DNA of 64,000 nt, taken from Tamarix chinensis. Taxonomy: Eukaryota > Streptophyta > Magnoliopsida > Caryophyllales > Tamaricaceae. The translations under genes were made by a program, and so were the position numbers. Position 1 is the first letter of the stretch. Each line of letters starts with the position of its first letter. Below the pieces are notes generated by a model that did no database searches, was not told the origin of the DNA, and worked only from the letters and a program-made list of their open reading frames with translations. Positions 1 through 10,600 of the stretch are shown here, piece after piece. The DNA lies in contig CM060171.1 in NCBI GenBank assembly GCA_030549775.1, positions 5,975,265 through 6,039,264 on the forward strand, written 5' to 3'.

Positions 1-590
1 TCACACTTCCACACATAACATTTTTATACAAGATAATGTGCCTTCTTTCTTTTTATTTTTTAAGATAACATTAATAATCAAAGGAATATTTGTAACAAGC
101 CATATCTAACACAAATCACATGTCAAAATCCTAATGTGCTAACACACAATATTCAAACATTTTAGTGGAGTATAAAGATTATATGATTTTCAATAAAAGT
201 AAATTTTATTGGTAATCGCCTAAAAATGATTATGCTCTATTAATAAAATTTTTGTACCTAAAAATAATATCACAAATACCATATTAATATTTGATAAATG
301 ATATAATGATTTTTATTAAATATAAAATTACCAAACTACCCTTATACATTAAATATTACCTAAAATTAATAAAAATATAAAGCACAACTCACGTTGCATG
401 TGTAGTGCGAGCCATGCATGCAAAAAGGGAGGGGATGGTTTAGGGAAGGTTGGAGTGGTGATTGGAGGTGTTGGTTTTGGCTGTTGGGTGCAAGAGGTCG
501 GGGAGGAGATGCCTGGTGGTTGGGGGTGTGGTGCAAGTGGTTCCAAGGCAGCAGCAACAGTAGCATAGGCTGTAGGGAGAGGGGCTACTA
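1..590. other. Intergenic, no gene seen
   Basis: Positions 1-400 are AT-rich with many stops in all frames. Positions about 417-590 switch abruptly to G-rich sequence resembling the G-rich blocks inside the long LTR copies further right (for example 23560-24560). Short open frames here are compositional. No gene is supported. Confidence 0.6.
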
Positions 591-591
591 T

Positions 592-1200
592 AACACCCCT
601 AAAATTTATTCCTAAAAAATTTCGTTTAAAAGAATAACGTGGAAGCTAAAATATAATTTAGGGAATGTTACCGCCACACCTAACATAAGATAAATATCCA
701 CCATATATCTCATGCTAGATAGAAAGCTAAAACCTATCCAACAAAAAATCAAACAACATTTATGCCACGAGAATAAACTCTCACAAGGAGATTTCCACAG
801 GCAGATAACAAGTAAACAATTTCACTAAACAAAATCATCGCTAAATAAATCAGTAGAAACCTGTGAAATAATCTTAGATTTTAAAATCTTATCAAAGTAA
901 TGGAAAATTAAAATTCAATTACAATACCCTTGAAACTTTAATACAACACTTGAAAACTTCAAAAAGTAAATACATATAAATAAAGATAACATCCGAACTC
1001 AAGCCTACACAAGAGATCTACTATCTACCATTAGTGGATTGTCGCATGACCCATTCAACCACTGTAGTATAAGTACGGGTTGAGTATTGAGTAAATCATG
1101 ACTACCTAACTCATAAAAGGAAGCATGATACACATAAGATATGGTAATCTCTAGCTTACAATACTAGTGCTCAATTATACAAATGATAAATGTACCAACC
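592..1200 (-). mobile_element. 3' terminal fragment of a very long LTR
   Basis: Read on the - strand, this segment ends in a GGGGTGTTA terminus preceded by a GTGTGGCGGTAACATTCCC block. The same order, with a similar sequence, ends the + oriented copies at 4473 and 33412. It therefore appears to be the distal 600 bp of the same LTR family, inverted relative to the copy immediately to its right. It contains no coding capacity. The junction with the pyrimidine-rich block near 1200 is not a recognisable element end. Confidence 0.6.
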
Positions 1201-1204
1201 CGCG

Positions 1205-1650
1205 CATGCCACCCTACAGCTAACTCCCCTCCCTTTTCTCTTCTTCTCCTCTCAACCTCCTCCCTTCACTACCATCCTACGTCACCCTTAACCCCTCTTC
1301 TGTCACCATAGAAGCCTCCCCTTAGCCACATGACACCACCCCCAACACCTCACTACCTCACCTTATTGGAACTCCCCCTGTATCTCCCCTTCTCTTCTCC
1401 TTCCATTCTTTTCTTCCTCTTCTCCCTCCCTTCTCTATACCCTCCTTTCCATAGCCACCACCATCTCTGCTACCACACTTTAACCCCCAGCCACCACCTA
1501 CAAGTCTACAACCTGCCTGACCCCTACACCTAACAACCAACCCCAACTCCCCTCCATCACCTCCATCACCTCCTCAACCCATTACCCAAAGCACCTCCTC
1601 CTTCTTCCATTTCCATTCTTCCCCTCACCCCACGTGCATGGCATGCTCAC
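1205..1650 (+). other. Pyrimidine-rich block of long LTR
   Basis: Sequence strongly biased to C and T on the + strand, with no long homopolymer. Comparable blocks follow the 5' end of the + oriented LTR at 26940-28290 and recur at 4475-5320. The open frames here (for example 1330-1533) encode low-complexity Pro/Leu/Ser/His strings and are rejected as genes. It is probably the 5' half of the LTR copy ending at 4473. Confidence 0.45.
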
Positions 1651-1779
1651 ACTGCCTAATTTTGCATGTAAAATGGAGGTTGCTTAAATAAATATTCACG
1701 ATAGGTAGTAATTGGTGCTAATAATAATAATAATAATAAGGGTTTTGTAGTGTTAATAATGTATGTTGGGCATGAATAT

Positions 1780-2540
1780 TACTATTTTATGACCTAGGGC
1801 CTTTTTAGTAATTTGGCATGTGTAATGGGAGTTAACTTAATAACCATGCATGGTAAGTGGTAATTGGTGCTAAGTGTGATAATAGAGTTTTATGGTGTTA
1901 ATGATGCATGCAGGGTATAATTATTAATATTACATGACCTAGGGGCATTTTAGTAATTTTGCAAGTAAGAATGAAAATTTGGTATTTTGCAAGTAAGAAG
2001 GGTATTTTAGTAATTTTGTAGGTAAAAAGGGAAATTTTAGAAATTTTGCAGGTAAGATGGGGAGTAGTATAATAAACATGCATGGTATGTATAAATTGAT
2101 GTTAGGTATGATAATAGAGGGCTATTAACTTAGTATCACTTATTTAAGCATGATATTCAATAAAACATGATCTAGGGGTATTTTTGTAATTTTGCATGTA
2201 AAAGAGTGGTTAGTTTAACAAACATGTATGAAAAGTATAAAATGATGTTGAGCATGACAATAAGGGTTTATTATACTAATATCACTTATTTGAGCATGAT
2301 ATTCAACAAAATATGGTTTAGGGGCAATTTGATAATTTTGCATGTAATATAGCAATTAGTCTAATGAACCTTCATGATAAGTAATAATTGATGTTATATG
2401 AGAGAATATGGGCATATTACCATAGTATCATCTGTTCAAGCATGATCATGAACATTATAAGGCCTAGGGGTAATTAAGTAAATTGGGGTGTATTATAAGG
2501 AGTATGTATGGTTTAGGGGTAAATTGGTAATTTAGGGCAT
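1780..2540 (+). repeat. Diverged ~150-bp tandem repeats
   Basis: A motif of the form 'catgacctaggggcattttagtaattttgcatgtaa', followed by 'catgcatggtaagtggtaattgatgtt', recurs near 1790, 1935, 2165, 2315 and 2460. The spacing is roughly 140-230 bp. The first part is further amplified at 1965-2060. The motif resembles the 'gggtaatttggtaatt' array at 31340-31890 in another copy of this LTR. Confidence 0.6.
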
Positions 2541-3414
2541 GTTATGTTGTTGTTTTTATATATAGGTAGGAAGTGCATTAATTGTCGATTAAGCATGACA
2601 ATGTGTGTTAGTTGTTCTAGAAGTGTGTGTTTGGGGTTTATGTGTAAAATGATTGTTTGGTATGTTGGATAACTTAACTACATAATCAGTAGCATAGTCA
2701 TGGTATGTTAATCTGTTACGGCATGTTGATAAATAAAAATAAACTATGTGATGGAAGTGGATGATAAAGAGGTAGCCTTAGCCTTAGAGGTTTTTTGGTC
2801 ATTTTGACCTAAGGTGTCTAGGTATAAGTGTTGGAAACTAGGATGGCTTTAGTGGACTATCTAAGTTAACATTGATAATAATTCTGATTCTGATTACTTC
2901 ATAATAATGAAAATAAATAAGAACGATCAAGTATGTGATTGATATGTGTTTCTCGAGGTCATCTTAATTTAAGACACTAATACTTAAAGTGAAAGACCTC
3001 GAGATCAGGAATGACGACTTTTTAAGGGTTGCTACCCTAAAGATGCGATTTAGCCCACGATTATTCTAGATTTTGCTAGTGTGCTTTAGTGCCCCAGCTA
3101 GGTCCTACATCTTACTCTATTTAGTTATACGGACCTACTTAGGGAGTATGCATACTTATGGATTAGATGTCCTTATCCGTAGGGTATTGTGTGTCTTCGT
3201 ATACAGTGTGACTAAGGTACCTTTGCATCTTTGGGTTAATAGTCAGTAGGATACCATGCTGCTCGTATACGCTAGTATAACCAATGTACCTTTATGTCTT
3301 CGAGTTCATGATCTTCCCCTTGAGTTAATAAAGTGGAATTGGTGTGATGATTAAATGGAAATGCACTAATCACTTATAGTGGAACACCATGTAGGTCGGG
3401 ACAGTGTGGATAAT

Positions 3415-3640
3415 ATCATATGTACCGGTCCATTAGTTATAATAGTAGTTAGGAGCATTCTGTTCTGGGTATATCATACACACTGATCTATCAATTATAA
3501 TAGTGGTCAGGAGCATTTTACCTTGGATTATATTCTATGTACCGATCCATTAGTAATAATAGTAGTCGGGAGCATTCTGCCTTAGATTATATCATGTGCA
3601 TCGGTCCACCAGTTATAATAGTGGGGTCCCCGAACCTAGT
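3415..3640 (+). repeat. 60-bp minisatellite in long LTR
   Basis: Four successive units start with a 'ccggtccattagttataatag'-like core near 3426, 3486, 3544 and 3604, giving a period of about 60 bp. Each unit continues with 'tagtcaggagcattctgcc'-like sequence. The last unit ends in 'ataatagtggggtccccg'. The same unit is found in all other long copies of the LTR. Confidence 0.75.
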
Positions 3641-4474
3641 GGATATAAGTCAAGAGATGATTAATGTCTAATTAATGGCTTAAGTTTAGACCATAATAAA
3701 CAATCATTTATGACCTACTGATCTGACATGGTAGTAGCCTTAGAGTTTACTAGGATTGTTTGAGTTTTGGTATTGTATTAATGGGCTTATGAGCTTGCCT
3801 TTAAGTTGAGTGGATGGTGTTTGGTTTAGTATGTTATTAGCTATTTAAATATACTACAAAGAGCATTGCTTATATGCTACATTAGTAAGTTCTATTAATT
3901 TTGAGTGAACGAATCTTTATAACATATAATCTTGATGCATGTGGCCATCTCAATGATTATTGTATTTCAGTCTATATATGCATAATTCCCCATTCATGTG
4001 ATTTATGTGTGGCAATGATATGTTGCATGCAGGCCCTATATATTAGTCCTGTATAAATGGTTACTCAGTACCATAGTACTGAATGATTCCTTTTATGGGC
4101 CTCTACTTATTCAATGGGTAGTGACATTTGCAGGTTAGCTCGCAAGCGTTATTCTAGGTTTATTCTCGAGTTGAGAGTATAGGACTATTCAGAAAGATTC
4201 CATTATTTTCCTTAAACTCTTATACTTCATGTTTTAATAATTTTACTATGTAACCACTATAAGTGGATTTTATTTCTTATAATTTAACTATTGAGCCACT
4301 TTGATTTATGGTTGTAATCTTGGATTTGTGTAAATAATATTTTTAGCCTTAGTACTTGGTACTGGAATAGTGGAGGGAAACCGGTCTGATACTAAGTGTG
4401 GGGGTAACATCTCCTAATTTTACCTTTTTGTCAAAATAAAAATTTTCAGTAGTGAATTTTGGGGGTGTTACAAT

Positions 4475-5320
4475 CTCCTCCATTCCATTTTTAGCCCCTG
4501 TAGCATCTTTCCCCTGCCTACACCCCCTACACCCTGTCGCCTGCCATCCTATCTACCCTACACCACCCTATCCTGCTTGCCTCTTTCCCTGCCGCTCCCA
4601 CCTACCCCATCACACACCTAAGCTCTACCTCTATCCTCCTCCTCCTCTTCTTGTCTTCTCTCTTGTGCCCAACCTCTTCTCCCCTGACCTCCTTCCTTTA
4701 TTTATTTCTTTTTTCTTCCCTCATGACCAACCACCTCTCTCTCTACATTATTAGCCTGACCATCACATATACAACCATCCAAACAACTCCACCATTGGCT
4801 ACCTCCCTCTTTTCTTCTTCCCTTCCTCTTCCTCCTCCCTTATCACTTTGTTTTTCCTTTCTTCCCTTCCTTTTGACACTTCCTACCGATCCTTGCCCCG
4901 ACATCGGTTGCACCCTCCATTGCTATACCTTGGGTAATGACAGTTTTTGTTGTTGCCATTCCCTCCACTCAAAGCCACCACTTCCTCCACTCATAACCTC
5001 CCTACACGACCTAAACCGCTACCTCAACACCACCAGCCACCTTCCCGCAACCCTATGCATCCATCTCCTCCACTCGACATCACCACTACCTCCACCACCC
5101 TTTCTCGATAGCCTTATTCTAGCTCCATTTCCTCCATCCCTGTAGCTCTTCCCAGTCTGCCTACCTCTAACACCCACTCCTGCACCATCACCCTCAACTA
5201 CCCCATCACCATCTCCCTCCTCCTCTTCCTCCTCCTCCTCCTCCTTCTTCTTCTCCTTTTCCCTTCTCTGCACTGCCTCCTTCTTATAGCCTGTACCACC
5301 GTCGTTCCTTCTCATACTTA
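4475..5320 (+). other. Second pyrimidine-rich block
   Basis: C/T-rich sequence lying directly after the LTR terminus at 4473, comparable in composition to 1205-1650 and 26940-28290. The open frames here (4452-4754, 4651-5145) encode Pro/Leu/Ser-rich low complexity. No homologous domain, splice structure or codon bias supports a protein. It may be the continuation of a long LTR interrupted by the preceding copy. Confidence 0.4.
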
Positions 5321-6590
5321 CATTTTCTTTAAATTATTTTTGATGAAGCGTTATGATTTGCAGCGATATTGTATTGGTTGTGATAAGTTCGTCAACAAAT
5401 TTATTTCATTTTCTTTCAACTTACCTGGAACAACATGCCCTTATTCATAATTTGCCAACTTATTATTGTGTGTCGCGCTCCTAACTACCATTTGCTATTC
5501 TCCATTATTTTTTTCAACTCCAACAATAAAAAAAGAAACAATCAATTTTTTAGAACTAGTATTACGTGCTCTTTCACTATCCATAGGTATAGTAGCATGT
5601 ATGTTCCATTTCTTTCACATATTATAGAGACTCTACCTACCCCTATAAGATTTTATTTTCTAGAATGTTTGATGATCAAAATCATCCTATGACTTATACC
5701 AATTTGTTCAATCTATGATACAAGTTCTACTCATTTGTGCCCCTATAAGATTTTATGTTATAGAGCCCATTTGTATTTACTCTGTATATCCATAACTTAT
5801 TGGGATTCCAAATCTATCATCATAGTATGCCGTGTTCTGAATCCATCATCATATTTTATCAAGGTTCTAAACTCGTTGTATCTTATCGTAGTTCTAAATT
5901 TGTCATAGTTTGTAGGACTTTCTAGTTCATTATTTATTGTAGGTTTTTAGAAACAAATAATTTAAATTTTTATGATATGACTAAGAAATAAAGTTGCCTT
6001 TTGAAAAATTTATATCGAAAATTATTTGTTGATTTCTCTACGACGAAAAATAAGAATAAAAAAAGTTTATATAGGTACTAAGACAACATAAAGCAGAACA
6101 ATCTATTTATATCAGATAAAATAATTTTTTCTATCCATACTTATATCCATACCTTAGAATTATATATATTCATATTTTGTTTATCTGACGATAGAAAATA
6201 TATGCACTCATACCCTATATGCACCCATATTCAATAAATATTGTCGTGTTTGTTGATATGTGATTACATACCTGATAAATTTTTGTCATATATAAAATAA
6301 TTATCTTAAAAATTTGTAAGGATAAATGTAATTGAATAATAAATAAGTGGGTGATTTAGAAGAAAAAATGACAATTATAAATTTAGTGGAGAGAGGAAAA
6401 CGGCACAAAATGCTAAGGGAGGAAGGGAAAAAGTAGGCAATAAAAAATAGTTGAGGAGCAACAACCCATAATGCCCGTGGAGAAGGAGGAAATGAAAAGA
6501 GGAATGGTGGAAAAGAGTAACATCCCACAACATTACCAAATGAGGTGGAGAGAGGAATCACATAAAATGTTGGCGAGGAAGGGGTGGGGA
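5321..6590. other. AT-rich intergenic with degenerate short repeats
   Basis: No gene is recognised. Positions 5750-5940 hold a degenerate repeat of roughly 35 bp built on 'ttctaaactcgttgtatcttatcgtag'. Positions 6385-6590 hold two similar segments about 158 bp apart, each with 'ggagagaggaa...cacaaaatg'. These look like decayed repeat DNA. Confidence 0.5.
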
Positions 6591-6594
6591 AGGG

Positions 6595-6871
6595 AAAAAA
6601 ATTACACAGCCCACACGGACGTACCTCAGTGGTTGAGGTTCAGGTAGTTGGTTCGAGTGACCCGGGTTCGATACTCGTGGCAGCCGCAGTGTGGGAGTTT
6701 CAACCTTCCAATGTGGGGGTGACTTCTTGTGGGCACCACGAGGGTGGACACCTGCTCCCTGACCGCTGAATACCGTGATTTACCTCCCTCAACCAGACTG
6801 TCGGGCAGGCAGGTTGGGGGCCCTGGGGCGAGGGATTTCGCCTTTTGGTTCCGAGGGAAAAAAAATTACAC
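6595..6871 (+). mobile_element. tRNA-derived SINE with 13-bp TSD
   Basis: The body at 6608-6858 contains RNA polymerase III internal promoter elements. A box-A-like TACCTCAGTGG lies at 6622-6632 and a box-B-like GTTCGATAC at 6666-6674, with about 33 bp between them. This is the arrangement of tRNA-derived SINEs. The body is bounded by a 13-bp direct repeat, AAAAAAATTACAC, at 6595-6607 and 6859-6871, interpreted as the TSD. The element lacks a full tRNA cloverleaf, so it is not a tRNA gene. It sits about 0.8 kb upstream of the ALG3 start codon. Confidence 0.8.
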
Positions 6872-7684
6872 GAGTAACATTACGTTTTCTAAATAGCAAA
6901 ATACTTTATTCCCCTTTCCTACTACCAAACAAGCATTTGTTAATTTCTACCCCCAATTCCCATTCCCACCGTTTTAGTCGATGTACCAAACGGGCCGAGA
7001 GTCGCAGGAAAGGGAAAATGAATTTTCAAGTACATGTTTGCGGCTTCCAATGGAGAATCATAGTAATCAAATCGAACATCCAGGAGCAGGATTGTTTTTA
7101 ACAGTCCGAAATAGGCCACCGTTATATGCTCGGTTGAGCGAGAAGATCTCACCAAAACTCACATCGCCGATCACCGGTGACGCCTTCTATTACTAGCAGG
7201 TCACGGACATAACTTCTGCCCTTCTCATCCTCTGCCTGCCTTCTATCGATGCTTCGGGATTCGTTGCTAATAATACTGTTACTAACCCCTGAATCCTTCA
7301 TTTTAATTGATGGATGCTCATTTAATTGTCTATCGTTGCTGATTAATTGTCTGTCACTCTGTCATATTACACCTTTAAATTGTTACTGATGTCTTATAGC
7401 AAGTTCGAAATTTTTATCTTGCTTCATGGAAGTAGACATTATATATTCTGAGAATTCAACTTTATTCTTGACAGGAAATTAAAAACTTGAATTGTTGAAA
7501 TGTTGTTTCTAATTTGCAGTTTGCAGAATATCAGTTTATTCTGGTTACCGCTAATTGTAACATTGTGATTCACCTAAAATTTCACGCTTTTCAAACAGGT
7601 GTTGAGCTTTGGAGTTTGGTGGCAACAATGGGATTGTAGAGCTAGATTTTTTATTCCGTGGATATCTTAACATTAGGCTTAGTC

Positions 7685-10600
7685 ATGGGTTCCCGGGCTT
7701 TAAATCGCGACAAGCTCAGTCAGAAACCAGATAGTTTTATAGCTAAGTTTTGTAGAAATCCCAAGGCAGTTTTTGCTGCTGCACTTCTTGTAGCTGATGC
7801 TGCCCTTGTCTTCTTCATTATTGCCCGTGTTTCATGTAAGATTGCATTCCCTCGTCTTTACTTCAATTTTTGTTTACCCTGATTTTCTTATTGGCTTGGA
7901 ATTTGCTCTGTCAGACACAAAAATAGATTGGGATGCTTACATGTCACAGGTATGTATAGATAGCTTTTGGTTGAGTTTGGAACAATTTAGTTTACAATGT
8001 ATTTCAGAAAGCTTGAGATGTAGTTTTCTTGACCGAATAGGTTAGAGGGTTTCTTGAAGGAGAGAGAGACTATGAAAACTTGAAAGGTGATACTGGTCCA
8101 CTCGTATATCCTGCTGGCTTTCTTTATGCATATTCAGCAATCCAGTACGTCACTGGAGGCCAAGTCTATCCAGCGCAGGTGCTGTCCCTCTTTCCTGTTT
8201 CCCTCTCCTCCAGTTATGTTCTTATATAACCACCTGGCCAAAAATCGCTGTTCTCTGAATATATATTTCATGTATGGTCATTGGATGATGAAATTGCCCG
8301 TCAATGTTTTGGTGTTTCTTGAGAATAGCTGTCTTGCTGAGAATTTTAAGGCATGGAATTTGGATGTTCTAGGCTTCCAGATTCATTTGTTTCGAAAAGA
8401 ATTTTAATGAAACAATAAAAATGAGGCATGATGAAGCAACTAGTTGGAAGTGATTCACTAAATGGAACCCAATGGATTGCATTAAAGGCCATTCAATGCG
8501 GGTTTGTTGAACATGGGAGCATAATTTGGAGAATGCTTATGTGCGTCAGTCTTGAGGATGTTGTTTGCTTTATTCTGTGTAGGAAGATTTCTAGGAAGGA
8601 TTGATGGGTCTTTGAGGGTTTTTCTTACTTCTATGCTGCAAGTGTAGTTTCAACCTATTTATTGAAGACTTCCTGAGTTTTAATATTGCTCTTGGATGTG
8701 TTTGTCAGCTCACATGGCTTTTGTTTGATGCCAATGCAGATTCTTTTTGGCTTGCTGTACATTGTGAATCTTGCAATTGTTTTCTTCATCTATGTGAAGA
8801 CTGATGTGGTATGCAATCTCTCTCTCTCTCTTTCTCCCTCCCTCCCTCCCTCCCTCGCACACACACAACTACTTTAGGTGTGTTTGGTTTCATCAATTTT
8901 CTTTGGCTATTCTAGTAATATGCTTCTAGATTTTTTTATATTGTGCAAAAATATTTATGGAGAGCATAAATGTAAAATTACATTCAAAGATCCTATTTGA
9001 CGTACATCTTATGCCTTTAGCTAGCTTTCCATTGATAGTAGTAAGTAATTATGTACTATCCCTAGTTAGGCGGTGATAAGACTAAACTGCGGTCATGGTT
9101 GCAGTGTTGCGGTATTGCGGTATCGGGGTATTGCAAAAGACATTTTATTTGTCGTAGTTGTTGTTGTGTATTTTTTTTTTCACAACAAATATTAGTAAAT
9201 ATCGGTTATAAATTCTAAAACCTTTGCATATTGGTTGACCTAAAATTTGATAAATATCAACCGATATTTATGAGTGCACATTTTTTTTTTGAAAAATCCA
9301 TCATCGAAGAATTCTATAGTTAAGTATGAGTGTGAGTTGATAGAAAACACATTGGAAAAAAAATTCATCTTACAGTTGACTTAGAGCAATCTAAAATGGG
9401 CGACCTTCTGTCAATTTTGTTAGGAACTCGTGTCAGTTGATAAAAAAATACATTGAGAAAACTCATGTTGATCTGGTAATTGTTGATTCCAAAAATACTC
9501 TAGCTAACTATCCATGATCTATGTGGGGTTGGGATGTTACAAATAGAATTAGAGCAAACGTGATTGCATTTTAAACTTGGATTGGTTAGTCAGCCACTTA
9601 GTGGGAATAATTATGAGATTGGACTGTATTGAGACAATTGGTTTTGGAAATGCAAAGAGGATGTTGTACTCTTCAGTAAGAAAGCATGTAATATCCTATG
9701 TTAGGTGGTAGATTAATGAGGGTTAAAAAAATTGATAAGATCAATTGTATCAATAACATGTATTTTTTTTTCTTGGAATCTATCGCTGGAAAATTTAACA
9801 CTTAAGCGTGTTTGACTTGAAGTAACCTAAGGATGAGGGAGTTCAAGGTGGGTAGTTTTTGGAAATGCATGTGAGTTGATAAAAAACACGTTGAAAAAGG
9901 CTTGTGTAGATCTCTGGACGAGTCACTGAAACTAGAAGTGCTCTAGGTAACTATCCGCAGTCAGTGTAGTTGTGTAGGGTCTATGTGTGACAAATTACTT
10001 TTTTGAAGGCTTATAGCCTAGCTAGTTGGACACCGATTCAACCTCTTTGCATATTCAAGTGGGATTGACTGGGACCAGTAGAAGAAGTTGCAGTTTAGTC
10101 TATTAATGTATATGTTTGACTTGTGTCAATTTCAATGAGTATTGTTTTGTACTGTTGGTTCCATGCAGCTTCCATGGTGGGCTCTTCGCTTGCTTTGTTT
10201 GTCAAAAAGGTTCATTCGATCTTTGTTCTATGCCTTTATGAGTGGAATTGAATTGGGTCAGTATGAGAATATGCAGTTTAGTCTATGTGCGATTCTCGAC
10301 GAGCCTTTGTTTTCTACTATTTGTTCCTTGCAGCTTCCATGGTGGGCCCTTAGCTTGCTTTGTTTGTCAAAAAGAGTTCATTCGATCTTTGTGCTACGGC
10401 TTTTTAATGATTGCATTGCAATGACACTCCTCAATGCTGCTATAGCCACACTACTCTTTCAGCATTGGCATTTGGGGCTGATAATATTCAGGTATGCCTA
10501 GCTGTTTATCCTATGTTATGTTTGTGTAGCTGCTGGTTATTCATCCTTATATTTTGTTTTCTTTGGCAGTTTGGCAGTTTCGGTGAAAATGAATGTTCTC

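Larger units (their letters stand above)
1650..4473 (+). mobile_element. Very long LTR, + oriented copy (distal part)
   Basis: This segment ends with GAATTTTGGGGGTGTTACA at about 4455-4473, a typical LTR terminus. About 130 bp inside it carries the CTTGGTACTGG...GGTACTAAGTGTGG block shared with the copies at 20093-25013 (inverted) and 26511-33412. In order it holds a short TAA array near 1720, a roughly 150-bp repeat region, a 60-bp minisatellite and the conserved 3' end. No PBS or gag follows it, so it behaves as a solo or rearranged LTR. No coding sequence is present. Confidence 0.6.

Noticed and set aside
4452..5145. Open frames of 100 and 164 codons in the C/T-rich block
   Set aside because: Pro/Leu/Ser/His low complexity, overlapping in different frames, no domain, inside repeat DNA shared with other LTR copies.
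5019..5315. - strand Glu/Lys/Gly-rich open frame
   Set aside because: It is the complement of a (TCC)n-type tract; the poly-Glu run is compositional.
6608..6858. Possible tRNA gene
   Set aside because: A and B boxes exist, but the anticodon arm and acceptor stem do not pair, and a TSD marks it as a SINE.
7658..7684. Upstream GTG start for ALG3
   Set aside because: Plant nuclear genes use ATG; the first in-frame ATG at 7685 gives the family-like N-terminus.
9300..9410. Possible genuine 5S rRNA gene
   Set aside because: Only part of the 5S sequence is similar, it is interrupted, and it sits within paired LTRs with a TSD.
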